In this document: piece by piece, positions 10,801 through 17,731 of the stretch | Layout: the number at the start of each line of letters is the position of its first letter | Numbering within the stretch: position 1 is the stretch's first letter | Origin: Rhodoferax saidenbachensis | GTDB taxonomy: Bacteria; Pseudomonadota; Gammaproteobacteria; Burkholderiales; Burkholderiaceae_C | Assembly: GCF_001955715.1 (NCBI RefSeq) | Contig: NZ_CP019239.1 | Span: 3,100,001-3,164,000, forward strand | Length of the DNA: 64,000 nucleotides | Reading direction: 5' to 3' | Translations under genes and position numbers: made by a program | The notes under the pieces: generated by a model | Seen by the model: only the letters and a program-made list of their open reading frames with translations | Told to the model about the DNA's origin: nothing | Database searches by the model: none

Positions 10801-10810
10801 GGCCAAGTGA
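4805..10810 (+). CDS. Bacterial alpha-2-macroglobulin (thioester type)
   Basis: A 2001-residue periplasmic protease-trapping protein. The start is a GTG at 4805, 6-7 bases after AGGAGG; the frame remains open much further upstream but that part overlaps the chemoreceptor antisense. A signal peptide follows (to AHA-LQ) with no lipobox cysteine, unlike the lipoprotein form in E. coli (YfhM). N-terminal MG-type beta domains are followed by an alpha-2-macroglobulin core (a Gly-rich stretch near residue 1275 just before it) and an intact thioester motif Cys-Leu-Glu-Gln at residues 1506-1509. Known members bait and covalently trap attacking proteases and cooperate with PBP1C, whose gene lies 3 kb downstream. 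Unusually long compared with YfhM (about 1650 residues). Confidence 0.95.
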   Translation: MNIPKTIAATALALAGLSAHALQISSLSPQGEVARVRQVLAKFDDSAINFGDPKAEAPLSLSCSDAQVTKGTGRWVNDRAWAFDFDNDLPPGISCTLQVKPGYKSPKGAELTGVTSYKFNSSGPFVQNVQPSQGQRIDEEQFFTLRLNGPATLASVQANVWCAVEGLGERVAVRMIDGANRAALLKSQGLEQQAAKEPLSVVTLACNRRLTPSAKVQLVYGKGVATPATGGGSGVANSVERRFSFQVREPFEASFSCERENAQSACLPIRPMQLSFNAPVSVKLLSAIRLKAGREIFKPSFNEGGSEGDEDNVVNSVTFAPLFPEQAHFVLELPKDFKDASGRTLRNADSFPLKVATGLMPPLAKFAAAPFGIVERFAEPNGVALLPVTLRNVEASLAIRGLNAEQARANAKPVAGKVSTLKPTTDADIIAWFQKVQRYDNFTVSRKLAAADVKGPLPKSVDTYDRTEVQSRMLSLLQGQANVKVLDLPTPVDGDPRPFEVVGIPLSPGFHVVEISSQKLGASLLDERHGAGRTMVVRTSALVTNLGVHFKLGRENAVAWVTTLDKGAPVAGAVVRVSDCRGHEVATAATNAQGIANLTGISPQAPTCNSQDNYSQAYFVSARAQQPAGDGKGTVDDMAFTWSDWNRGIEPWRFNVPTSQSPQPDSVAHTIFDRTLLRAGETVSMKHILRTETSTGFGLTAQQPGQLVLTHIGSGQQYTQPLVWRKTATGGQSAESTFAIPPAAKLGAYSVELRGQGNVRSYSTGEFRVEEFRLPVLEGRVTPAEKKALVNVKTVPVDVQINYVSGGGATNLPVRVSALVRGKSLNYADFSEFSFSPPRGKRDTSSEGEEEDSSVQDARVIADKLALTLDKNGAGKTTIAEVPTSRQPQELLLEATYSDPNGEVQTIRSTNTLWPANVVAGIKTEGWVSSSQKIKFQALALSLAGKPQEGVALEVKATARIVTTTRKRMVGGFYAYDNKTSIKELGTVCDGKSDSRGLLLCETSLGEPGEVELVVTAKDASGNSIQAASSVYVTKQGELWFGGENHDRMDLLPEKKSYQPGETAKFQVRMPFRFATALLAVEREGIVETQVVQLNGQDPTIHLKIKEGWGPNVYVSVLALRGRLREVPWYSFFTWGYKAPREWWTSFWYEGKEYVAPTALVDLSKPAFRLGVAEIRVGTKAHQLDVSVKADKESYAVRSKAQITISVKLPNGQPAANAEVALAAVDQALLELMPNNSWDLLGAMLQRRSWGVETSTAQMEIIGRRHYGRKAVAAGGGGGHSGARELLETLLLWNPSVKLDANGQAQVTVPLNDALTTFKIVAVADASTGLFGTGSTSIRATQDLQIISGLPPLVREDDQYRAQITLRNTTKQPMKVLVTPRATLLTLEPQTVDIPPGDAREVAWMVTAPAQLAQSRFESILWEIEAKDTVTGARDALKASQRIIPAVPLTVQQATLVQIDGPFTLDVNAPADAIPGRGGLKMSLQPKLAEGLPGVKDWFANYPFACLEQKTSKSVGLRDGKMWQTVASQIPSYLDSDGLASYFPPRDGEADHGSDTLTAYLLAATHEAASINPAFALSDDVRAPMERGLIAFVEGRIQRKFWSPRNDLDVRKLAALEALSRYGKAQGRMLGSITIAPNQWPTHAVIDWLNILKRVADVPERDKRIAEATQVLRSRISYQGTKMVFSTEKDDYWWWLMQNGDVNTARLMLAVMDDPAWKDDMGRLANGFIGRQQRGAWHTTTANLWGGLALEKFSAKFEAVTVAGSTKASMSTGAASVEWSKVERIKTTDASGAAHQSTWFGAPAAPGNLRNNSMFLPWSKTAAKDTLNVTHQGPGKPWLTLQSVAAVQLKEPFFAGYQIKKTITPVEQANKSLPAGSYTRGDVLRITLEVNASADMSWAVITDPVPGGATILGSGLGRDSEIATQGEKSGGTGWAAFEERSFESFRSYYQYLPKGVVKMEYTIRLNNVGEFSLPPSRVEAMYAPEMFGEAPNARVKVVAAK

Positions 10811-10889
10811 TAGTGGACCTAGGCTGCACTGGCGCGGCGGGCTGCTGAAGTGCGGGCCCGGCATCCAAGGATGCTGGGCGCAGCGCGCT

Positions 10890-11480
10890 CTAAAACGGTT
10901 TGATGAATTCCGTGAACATGGTGTCCAGGCAACGTCCGCTGGCGCGATTGCCTTCGTATTCGTTCCAGCGGTAGGCCATTTCCGTGTTGTCCCGGCAGGC
11001 CACGCCTTCGTAGAGCTTGCCGTAGGTGGCCCTGGCACCCGAGGACGATCGATAGCTGTCCTCCACCTCCACCGCCAACACGCCGTCTTTGGGGAAGACC
11101 TTCAACAAACCATAAGACGCATTGCTCGGTATGTCGTACTCCACGTACAGCGCATTGCGCTCAGGATCGGGGTAGGCATTGGGTATCAAGATAAAAACCG
11201 CCTGTTGTTCGGTAACCAGCTCTTGCTGGGTCAGGTGGGTAAATGACTGGGATTGAACTTTTTTTCCGAATTTCAGCGCCGGACCGAATACCAGCAAAGG
11301 TTTCCGCGCGTCCGTCGTGGCCGTGTTGAACCGGTACTGCAGTGTTTTTTGAAACTTGCCGACCACCGCCGAGAAGATTTGATCGTCACTGAATTTTTGC
11401 TGCTGAAGCTCCAAAGCCCATACAGGGCTTGTTGCCCATAACAGCAGGGCAAACATCCATTTATGTGTTTTCAAATACAT
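10890..11480 (-). CDS. Exported protein of unknown function
   Basis: A 196-residue protein with a signal peptide (MYLKTHKWMFALLLWATSPVWA). I do not recognise a family. Mature features: a mixed alpha/beta pattern, 'AVFILIPNAYPDPERNALYVEYDIP' style hydrophobic strands, and two cysteines (in 'GVACRD' and 'GRCLD') near the C-terminus that could form a disulfide. The frame extends to a GTG at 11489; the ATG at 11480 is chosen because it starts the signal peptide. It lies between alpha-2-macroglobulin and a TetR gene, convergent with the first. Confidence 0.65.
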   Translation of the reverse strand: MYLKTHKWMFALLLWATSPVWALELQQQKFSDDQIFSAVVGKFQKTLQYRFNTATTDARKPLLVFGPALKFGKKVQSQSFTHLTQQELVTEQQAVFILIPNAYPDPERNALYVEYDIPSNASYGLLKVFPKDGVLAVEVEDSYRSSSGARATYGKLYEGVACRDNTEMAYRWNEYEGNRASGRCLDTMFTEFIKPF

Positions 11481-11501
11481 CTTCACCACGCCTATAAAAA
11501 A

Positions 11502-12125
11502 CTACCCACGCCGCAAACCTTCCAGCATCGCCACCAGACATTGCCGCGTATCTGCCAGCGCGTCCTGAACGCCCGCTTCATCCTCAGGCAATGAGTCCAT
11601 ACCGCCATACAGCGCGCCCAACACAATCCGCGCCAAACGCTCCGCATCGTGCCCCTGAAAAATGCCGTGTGCCTGGATGGCGGCGATGCTGCCGCGCATG
11701 GCGCCCAGACCCTGCCGTTGCCGTATCTCGCCCCACACCTGCGCGCCCAGCACCGCAGGCGCGTCCACCAACATGAGGCGGCGCAGCGGTGCGTTGGTGC
11801 CCGCCTGCAGCACGGTGTCGATAGAGGCCAAAAAGGCATCCCAGGCGCTGCCACCGTTGTCGATGACGGCCTGGCGCGCAGCCAGGGCCTGTTGCACCAG
11901 TTGCGCATCGACCTGCTCCACCACTGCTGCAAACAGGCCTTTCTTGTCGCCGTAGTGGTGGTACAGCGCGCCCACGGTCACCCCGGCATCGCCGCAGATG
12001 CTGCCGACCGGCGCTTTCTCAAAGCCCTGCGCACTGAACCAGCGCAGCGCCGCCAATTGCAGCGCGGCCTGCGTGGCGCTGGCGTTCTCTTTGCGTCCGT
12101 CGCGCTTGGTGGGTATTTCAGTCAT
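11502..12125 (-). CDS. TetR family transcriptional regulator
   Basis: A 207-residue regulator. The N-terminal TetR helix-turn-helix is clear (APVGSICGDAGVTVGALYHH, residues about 40-60, with 'YGDKKGLFAAVV' after it). The C-terminal two thirds form a helical ligand domain. It is divergent from the DUF1304 membrane protein, and a perfect 6-5-6 inverted repeat lies between them, so it probably represses that gene and itself. The inducer is unknown. Confidence 0.9.
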   Translation of the reverse strand: MTEIPTKRDGRKENASATQAALQLAALRWFSAQGFEKAPVGSICGDAGVTVGALYHHYGDKKGLFAAVVEQVDAQLVQQALAARQAVIDNGGSAWDAFLASIDTVLQAGTNAPLRRLMLVDAPAVLGAQVWGEIRQRQGLGAMRGSIAAIQAHGIFQGHDAERLARIVLGALYGGMDSLPEDEAGVQDALADTRQCLVAMLEGLRRG

Positions 12126-12158
12126 GGGTAACACTGGAGACAACAGGCTTCTTTACAA

Positions 12159-12175
12159 ACATAACGTGATTATGT
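12159..12175. promoter_or_regulatory. Candidate TetR operator
   Basis: ACATAA-CGTGA-TTATGT: perfect 6-bp arms with a 5-bp spacer in the 86-bp gap between the divergent TetR and DUF1304 genes. Size and position fit a TetR-family operator. Inferred; no binding data. Confidence 0.6.
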
Positions 12176-12211
12176 ATTCTCCATCCCATTGCATCAAACC
12201 GAGACTTTCCC

Positions 12212-12571
12212 ATGCACATTGCCGCCCAAATCCTCATCGCACTGGTCTGCCTGATCCATGTGTACATCTTCCTGCTGGAGACCGTGCTGTTTGAGTCGCG
12301 GGGCGTCAAGGTGTTTGGCATTCCCAAGGCCGAAGTGGCCATGCGCAAGCCTGCCATGTCCAACCAGGGTTGCTACAACGGCTTTCTGGCCGCTGCGCTG
12401 CTGCTGGGCCTGGTCTACCCCGACCCAGCCATTGCCAAAGCCTTTGCCACCTACGGCCTGGCATGCGTGGCCGTGGCGGGTATCTGGGGTGCGGTGACGG
12501 TGATGGTGCGCATCCTGTACATCCAGACCGTGCCCGCCGTGTTGGGCTTGGCTGCGCTGTACCTGCTGTAA
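12212..12571 (+). CDS. DUF1304 family membrane protein
   Basis: A 119-residue integral membrane protein with four predicted membrane helices (roughly residues 4-24, 54-70, 78-96, 101-118) and the family's 'SNQGCYNGFLAA' segment near residue 50. Function of the family is not established. Divergent from a TetR gene with a palindrome between, so probably the regulated target, possibly an efflux or stress protein. Confidence 0.8.
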   Translation: MHIAAQILIALVCLIHVYIFLLETVLFESRGVKVFGIPKAEVAMRKPAMSNQGCYNGFLAAALLLGLVYPDPAIAKAFATYGLACVAVAGIWGAVTVMVRILYIQTVPAVLGLAALYLL

Positions 12572-12586
12572 GGCTTTGCAGATGAA

Positions 12587-12658
12587 GTCCGTTCGGGCTG
12601 TGCTTGTTGAAGGCTTCGACAGGCTCAGCCCGAACGGAGGGACTAGGTCAGCGTTGCC
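12587..12658 (-). repeat. REP-like hairpin immediately after an old-yellow-enzyme stop codon
   Basis: Inverted repeat with CCGTTCGGGCTG / CAGCCCGAACGG arms. Measured on the minus strand, the hairpin begins 21 nt after the stop of the 12659-13759 gene, with the conserved spacer CAACGCTGACC between. Same layout as 3068-3127. Confidence 0.85.
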
Positions 12659-13759
12659 TTAAACCAATTCCGCCAAAGCCGCCGGCGAGAAGTTGGACAG
12701 CTCGTCCATGCGGCCATCGCGCACCTTCAGCGCCCAATCCGGGTCGCTGATCAGCGCACGGCCTACGGCCACCAGGTCGAAGTCACCGCGGTCAAAGCGG
12801 CGCAGCAGTTCGTCCAGCGACGCGGGCTTGGAGCTTTCGCCCCCAAACGCGGCGATGAACTCACCGCTCAGCCCCACAGAACCGACGGTGATGGTGGGTC
12901 GGCCGGTGAGCTTCTTGGCCCAGCCGGCAAAGTTCAGATCCGAACCATCAAACTCCGGCTCCCAGAAGCGGCGTTGCGAGCAATGGAAGATGTCGGCGCC
13001 CGCATCGGCCAGCGGCTGCAGCCAGGCGGCCATCTCGTCGGGCGACTGCGCAATGCGGGCGGCGTAGTCCTGCTGCTTCCATTGCGACAGGCGGATGATG
13101 ACCGGGTAGTCGGGCCCCACTTCGGCGCGCACGGCTTTCAAAATTTCTCCCGCAAATTTTCCGCGCGCCACCAGGTCTCCACCGAATTTGTCGGTGCGCG
13201 TATTGGTTCCGTCCCAAAAGAACTGGTCGATCAAATAACCGTGGGCGCCATGCAGCTCAATGCAGTCAAAGCCCAGACGCTTGGCCGCACCGGCGGCTTT
13301 GGCAAAGGCGGCGATGGTGTCGGCAATGGCCGCGTCGGTCATGGGCTCGCCAAACTGTTTGCCGGGGCGCGACAGGCCAGAGGGGGAATCCACCGGCGGT
13401 GGCGCGGTCCAGGTGGTGCGCGGGTTGCGCGCGGCGCCCACGTGCCAGAGCTGGGGCGCCATCACACCACCGGCCTGGTGCACGGTGTTGATGACATCCT
13501 GCCAACCGGCCAACGCGGCATCGCCCCAGAAATGGGGCACATCGGGGTCATTACCAGCAGACGGGCGCTGCACCACAGTGCCCTCCGACACGATCAGGCC
13601 CACGGCCGAGGCGGCACGCTTGCGGTAATACTCACTCACTTGCTTGGTAGGCACGCCGCCGGGCGAAAACGACCGTGTCATGGGCGCCATGACAATGCGG
13701 TTGGCAAGCTTGAGGCCCTTGAAGGTAAAGGGCTGGAACAACGGAGCAGCGTGGGACAT
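12659..13759 (-). CDS. NADH:flavin oxidoreductase, old yellow enzyme family
   Basis: A 366-residue FMN-dependent TIM-barrel ene-reductase. It starts with the typical 'FKGLKLANRIVMAPMTRS' and has the substrate/flavin-binding 'HGAHGYLIDQF' near residue 182 and the phosphate-binding C-terminal part ('VGSVGLSG', 'DLVAVGRALISDPDW'). Such enzymes reduce activated C=C bonds or nitro groups with NAD(P)H; the physiological substrate is unknown. Divergent from pbpC, 91 bp apart. Confidence 0.93.
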   Translation of the reverse strand: MSHAAPLFQPFTFKGLKLANRIVMAPMTRSFSPGGVPTKQVSEYYRKRAASAVGLIVSEGTVVQRPSAGNDPDVPHFWGDAALAGWQDVINTVHQAGGVMAPQLWHVGAARNPRTTWTAPPPVDSPSGLSRPGKQFGEPMTDAAIADTIAAFAKAAGAAKRLGFDCIELHGAHGYLIDQFFWDGTNTRTDKFGGDLVARGKFAGEILKAVRAEVGPDYPVIIRLSQWKQQDYAARIAQSPDEMAAWLQPLADAGADIFHCSQRRFWEPEFDGSDLNFAGWAKKLTGRPTITVGSVGLSGEFIAAFGGESSKPASLDELLRRFDRGDFDLVAVGRALISDPDWALKVRDGRMDELSNFSPAALAELV

Positions 13760-13850
13760 ACGGATGGAGAGAGTTAAGTTGCAAGAGAAACCAGTTTACG
13801 GTGCTCCGGCCACCCAAGGGAGCCGTAGGGTCACCCAGGCTACAGCTCCC

Positions 13851-16247
13851 ATGGGGTGGGGTAGCCGCGGCTTGCTGCCAGCGTTAGCCCGGTCAATCGC
13901 TATGGTTTTAATAGCTGCTTGCGCACATTCCACCTGGGCTGCAGCCACTTTTTCCTCTGTAAAAGCCGAGTACCAGTCGTCTGACACGCTGATCCTGGAC
14001 CGCAACGGAGAGCTGCTGCACCGCCTGCGCACCGATGCCACGGTGCGCCGCGGCCAATGGGTAGCGCTGGCCGACATCTCCCCTGCCCTGCGCACGGCGC
14101 TGGTGTTGAGTGAAGACAAACGCTTTTACGAACACAGCGGTGTGGACTGGCGCGCCGTCTCCAGCGCCGCCTGGGCCAACCTGTGGAACAGCAAAACGCG
14201 CGGCGCGTCCACCATCACCATGCAACTCGCAGGTTTGTTGGACGAAGATTTGAAGCGCGGCTCCAACGGGCGCAGCGTGGTGCAAAAGCTGGGGCAAACC
14301 GTGTCGGCCCAGATGCTGGAGAGCCGTTGGCGCAAGGACCAGATTCTGGAGGCCTACCTGAACCTGGTGCCGTTTCGGGGCGAACTGGTCGGCATTGACG
14401 CCATGAGCCAGACCCTGTTTGGCAAGGCCGCCCACGGGCTGGACCACCGCGAGGCCGCCATAGCCGCCGCCCTGGTGCGCGCACCCAACGCCAAACCCGC
14501 ACAGGTAGCGCAGCGCGCCTGTGCCGTACTGCAAAGCCTGCAGGCCCCAGCGCGCGCCGACTGCGAGGCGCTGGACCTGTTCACCACCGCCGCCCTGCAA
14601 CGGCGCGACTACGCCGCCAGCGTGGGCATTGCGCCGCATGTGGCGCGACAACTCACCACCGTTCGGGCCGATGCCAACAACTCCGTTCTCGCAGATGCCA
14701 AAAATCCCGTTCGCCCTGAGCCTGTCGAAGGGCCCGCCAAGGCTTCGACAAGCTCAGTGCGAACGGAGAAAACCCGAACGGGTGTGGTTCGCACCACGCT
14801 GCGCGCGCCACTCCAACGCTTCGCCGTGCAAACCCTGCAGCAACACCTGCGCGAGCTGCAAGGCCGCCATGTGGAAGACGGCGCGCTGGTGGTGCTGGAC
14901 AACAGCACCGGCGAAGTGCTGGCATGGGTGGGCTCCAGCGGGGCGCTCAGTAATGCGGCCGATGTGGACGGCGTGACCGCCCTGCGCCAGCCCGGCTCCA
15001 CACTCAAACCGTTTTTGTATGGGCAGGCCATGGCCGAGCGGCGCATCACCGCCGCGTCTTTACTGGACGACTCGGGCACCCAGATCCAGACCAGCGGCGG
15101 CCTCTACATCCCGCAGAACTACGACCGCCATTTCAAGGGCTGGGTATCGACCCGCACCGCACTGGCCGCGTCGCTCAACGTGCCCGCTGTGCGCACGCTG
15201 GTGATGGTGTCGCCCGACGCGTTCCACAAACAACTGGTGCGCCTGGGCCTGCCGCTGCGTGAGAGCGGCGACTACTACGGCTACAGCCTGGCACTGGGCA
15301 GCGCCGAGGTCTCGCTGCTGAACCTCACCAACGCCTACCGCGCACTGGCCAACGGCGGGCGCGCCAGCCCCACGACGACCCTTCTTACCCTTCGCCCCCA
15401 ATCACCTTCCGTGCGAGATGGCTCTTCTCCCGTTCGGGCTGAGCCTGTCGAAGCCCCGAGGCGAACGTCCGTGCAGGCCCTCGACCCCCGCGCTGCCTTC
15501 ATCGTCGGCGCCATCCTGAGCGACCCGCTGGCGCGCGCCCGCACCTTCGGCACCGACAGCGTGCTGGCCACACGTTTCTGGAGCGCGGTGAAAACCGGCA
15601 CCAGCAAAGACATGCGCGACAACTGGGCCGTAGGCTGGTCGCAGCGTTACACCGTGGGCGTGTGGGTCGGCAACGCCAGCGGCGCGCCCATGTGGGACGT
15701 GAGCGGCACCACCGGCGCAGCCCCCATCTGGGCCGCGGTGATGAACCACCTGCACGCCCAGCAACCCAGCCGCGCACCCAAGGCGCCGGCAGGCGTGGTG
15801 CAGGCAACCGTGCGCTTCGCCAACGCAGGCGGCGTGACCGAAGCGGCGCGCAGCGAGTGGTTTATCAGCGGCACGCAGCAGGCCGTATTCGCTATCGATT
15901 CAGGAGCTGGTCGCGCACAATCCACGGGGGCTAGAGGCCCAAAAGGCACTCAATCCAACCCCGGCAACGCCCGCATCACCGCCCCCACCAGCGGCACCAT
16001 CATCGCGCTGGACCCCGACATCCCCCCCAACCGCCAACGCGTGTTGTTCGAAGCCACAGGCGACAAACTCGTCTGGCAAATGGACGGCAAGACTTTTGCG
16101 AAAGGCCCCACTGCGCAATGGCTGCCCTGGCCCGGTCGGCACGTGGTGCGCATCACCAATGTGCGCGGAGATGTGCTGGATGAGATTCGGCTGGAAGTGC
16201 GGGGGGCGGGGGTGAAGGGTTCGGAACGGGCGAGTTCCAAGAATTGA
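13851..16247 (+). CDS. pbpC: Penicillin-binding protein 1C, carrying four repeat-derived segments
   Basis: About 798 residues, periplasmic with an N-terminal membrane anchor. The GT51 glycosyltransferase domain has Glu88 in 'SEDKRFYEH' and 'RGASTITMQLAG'. The transpeptidase has S383-T-L-K, 'SLN' and K581-T-G, and a C-terminal BiPBP_C domain follows. It polymerises and crosslinks peptidoglycan and is typically paired with alpha-2-macroglobulin. Four stretches match dispersed repeats: the anchor (13898-13965), the domain linker (14706-14782, peptide PVRPEPVEG), a surface segment (15431-15468, PVRAEPVEA) and the linker before BiPBP_C (15890-15950), all read in frame. The frame opens at 13644, but ATG 13851 best fits the anchor; ATG 13764 is an alternative. 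Confidence 0.93.
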   Translation: MGWGSRGLLPALARSIAMVLIAACAHSTWAAATFSSVKAEYQSSDTLILDRNGELLHRLRTDATVRRGQWVALADISPALRTALVLSEDKRFYEHSGVDWRAVSSAAWANLWNSKTRGASTITMQLAGLLDEDLKRGSNGRSVVQKLGQTVSAQMLESRWRKDQILEAYLNLVPFRGELVGIDAMSQTLFGKAAHGLDHREAAIAAALVRAPNAKPAQVAQRACAVLQSLQAPARADCEALDLFTTAALQRRDYAASVGIAPHVARQLTTVRADANNSVLADAKNPVRPEPVEGPAKASTSSVRTEKTRTGVVRTTLRAPLQRFAVQTLQQHLRELQGRHVEDGALVVLDNSTGEVLAWVGSSGALSNAADVDGVTALRQPGSTLKPFLYGQAMAERRITAASLLDDSGTQIQTSGGLYIPQNYDRHFKGWVSTRTALAASLNVPAVRTLVMVSPDAFHKQLVRLGLPLRESGDYYGYSLALGSAEVSLLNLTNAYRALANGGRASPTTTLLTLRPQSPSVRDGSSPVRAEPVEAPRRTSVQALDPRAAFIVGAILSDPLARARTFGTDSVLATRFWSAVKTGTSKDMRDNWAVGWSQRYTVGVWVGNASGAPMWDVSGTTGAAPIWAAVMNHLHAQQPSRAPKAPAGVVQATVRFANAGGVTEAARSEWFISGTQQAVFAIDSGAGRAQSTGARGPKGTQSNPGNARITAPTSGTIIALDPDIPPNRQRVLFEATGDKLVWQMDGKTFAKGPTAQWLPWPGRHVVRITNVRGDVLDEIRLEVRGAGVKGSERASSKN
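13898..13965 (+). repeat. 60-bp dispersed repeat, copy 1 (in pbpC anchor)
   Basis: Contains the family core TAGCTGCTTGCGCA and the downstream 'CCACCTGGGCTGCAGCC' segment. It encodes most of the hydrophobic membrane anchor of PbpC (MVLIAACAHSTWAAATF). Confidence 0.8.
14706..14782. repeat. REP-like hairpin pair inside pbpC
   Basis: Two inverted REP cores (CGTTCGCCCTGAGCCTGTCG and, 20 bases on, CTTCGACAAGCTCAGTGCG) read in frame as linker peptide between the glycosyltransferase and transpeptidase domains. Confidence 0.85.
15431..15468. repeat. REP-like core inside pbpC
   Basis: CGTTCGGGCTGAGCCTGTCG followed by AAGCCCCGAGGCGAACG, translated in frame as PVRAEPVEAPRRTS in the transpeptidase domain region, upstream of the KTG motif. 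Confidence 0.8.
15890..15950 (+). repeat. 60-bp dispersed repeat, copy 2 (in pbpC linker)
   Basis: Diverged copy with CGCTATCGATTCAGGAGCTG, then GTCGCGCACAATCCACGGGG and CTAGAGGCCC. It encodes a Gly/Ala-rich linker (AIDSGAGRAQSTGARGPK) before the BiPBP_C domain. Confidence 0.75.
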
Positions 16248-16295
16248 CGGCGAACCCCAACACCTGAGTGGTGAACGCTGTCATTGCGATGGAGC

Positions 16296-16323
16296 AATTT
16301 TCAAAATTTCACCCGTTTGGGGG
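16296..16323 (+). promoter_or_regulatory. Shared upstream motif, copy 1
   Basis: ATTTCACCCGTTTGGGGGAT upstream of the 164-residue membrane protein. A close match (ATTTCACCCAAATGGGGGAT) occurs at 42757-42778 upstream of the solute-binding protein. The CCCNNNNGGG core is palindromic. Function unknown. Confidence 0.4.
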
Positions 16324-16422
16324 ATGGGCAAGCTCGCTAGTGACCGTCAGAATTGCGGCGGAAGCGGGCTCACGTTTTTTGAAATGACAGCCACCCAGGC
16401 CGCTTAGTTTTTATCTGGAAAT

Positions 16423-16917
16423 ATGGAAGTTTCAAAAGATCATTGGCGCCACGGCGGAGCAGCATTGCTATTCGGCGTCTCATCACTCATTTTTGCAGGT
16501 CCAGTATTTACAGGCGGAGTGATGAGTGTCTGGGTGCCAATGCCGATCCATCTGGTAGTTCTCGCGTGGACGACTTTGGTACTTTTCGTTTTCTTAACCC
16601 CGGGTCTATATTTATTGACCTTGAAGTTCGCTGCGAATTCCAGACATTTCCCCATAGTCGTTTTAGGGCTGATTACGGCGGTAGCAACTCTTAATTCTTT
16701 GTATTTCTATGGCTCCTGGGAATATGGAACAAGGTACCAAGGAATTTTTCATACACAGGTGGTCGCCTCTGAAAACACAATTGGATTCGCTGTGGCTTTG
16801 TTAATCTCAGTTTGGGGCGTAGTGAGAAAGTCACCATTCGCTACTTACTTGGCAAATCTTCTGCTGTTTGTTCTGTTGTCTTGGTGCGCATTTCCATACT
16901 TGGGCGAATTCCCATGA
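16423..16917 (+). CDS. Small integral membrane protein of unknown function
   Basis: A 164-residue protein with four hydrophobic segments (about 12-35, 42-66, 76-96, 120-160). No family recognised. The sequence is visibly poorer in G+C and codon choice is more mixed than in the neighbours, as also for the next gene, which suggests acquisition by transfer. Confidence 0.6.
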   Translation: MEVSKDHWRHGGAALLFGVSSLIFAGPVFTGGVMSVWVPMPIHLVVLAWTTLVLFVFLTPGLYLLTLKFAANSRHFPIVVLGLITAVATLNSLYFYGSWEYGTRYQGIFHTQVVASENTIGFAVALLISVWGVVRKSPFATYLANLLLFVLLSWCAFPYLGEFP

Positions 16918-16966
16918 CCACTCCGCAGCGATGGCAGACGACTCCAATGAACTCCAATTCGCCACT

Positions 16967-17308
16967 ATGAAGACCTTACATCGCACGTTGTTTGTTGCTC
17001 TGGCGTTGCCCTTCGTTGCAGCAGGTCTTGTCGCTGCGTGCTGGGCGCGGAGTGTTTATCAAGAGAATGCTTTTTATGCCATTCCCGAGAGAGCATCGCG
17101 TGCGTCTGTTGTAACCACACTCGGAACTCCCGATGTGGTCCGCAAATGCGGAGAGAATTTGTGGTGGGGCGATGACACTAAATATCGCGGACCTAATGAT
17201 GGGCGCTGCGTCACTGAAGAGCGGTACGAGAATATTTTGACCGCGTATGGTGTTGGATATTCAGCAGATGGACACGTAGTATCAAAGTACCGATACGTCT
17301 CGGAATGA
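16967..17308 (+). CDS. Exported or membrane-anchored small protein, BamE/SmpA-like fold
   Basis: 113 residues: an N-terminal hydrophobic anchor or signal (LFVALALPFVAAGLVAACWA) and a short domain with 'ASVVTTLGTPDVVRKCGENLWWG' that resembles the 'xxVxxxLGxP...W' pattern of SmpA/OmlA domains. The longer frame begins at 16868 but overlaps the previous gene; ATG 16967 begins the hydrophobic segment. Function unknown. Base composition is low-GC like 16423-16917. Confidence 0.6.
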   Translation: MKTLHRTLFVALALPFVAAGLVAACWARSVYQENAFYAIPERASRASVVTTLGTPDVVRKCGENLWWGDDTKYRGPNDGRCVTEERYENILTAYGVGYSADGHVVSKYRYVSE

Positions 17309-17381
17309 GCAGAGTCTGCTTACGGGCAATCGATAACTCTGTTAACAGTCTGAAGCTGCCCTTGACACAAATCACCCAGCA

Positions 17382-17708
17382 ATGAATCTCCTCTTCATCT
17401 GCAGCAAAAACCAATGGCGCAGCCCCACCGCCGAACAGGTCTGGCGCAAACATCCGGGCGTCTATGCGCGCTCCGCAGGCACCAGTCCTAAAGCCAGGCA
17501 CCCGGTGTCTGAAGCGGACCTGGCCTGGGCCGATGTGGTTTTTGCGATGGAAGAAAAACACAAATCCCGCCTGCTGGCCGAGCACCGCGCGGTGATTGGC
17601 AGCAAACCCATCCATGTGCTCGACATACCCGACGAGTACAAGTACATGGACCCCGAGCTGGTGGAGCAGTTGCGCACCTCGGTGGGTGGCATTCTTGGCG
17701 TGGTTTAG
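17382..17708 (+). CDS. Low-molecular-weight protein-tyrosine-phosphatase family protein
   Basis: A 108-residue cytoplasmic protein with the P-loop Cys7-X5-Arg13-Ser ('FICSKNQWRSPTAE') at the very N-terminus. It is shorter than classical LMW-PTPs (about 150 residues) and belongs to a compact subfamily; 'IPDEYKYMD' near residue 78 may supply the acidic residue. The substrate is unknown. Confidence 0.85.
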   Translation: MNLLFICSKNQWRSPTAEQVWRKHPGVYARSAGTSPKARHPVSEADLAWADVVFAMEEKHKSRLLAEHRAVIGSKPIHVLDIPDEYKYMDPELVEQLRTSVGGILGVV

Positions 17709-17731
17709 CGATTTAGCCCGCGCAGTCGCGC

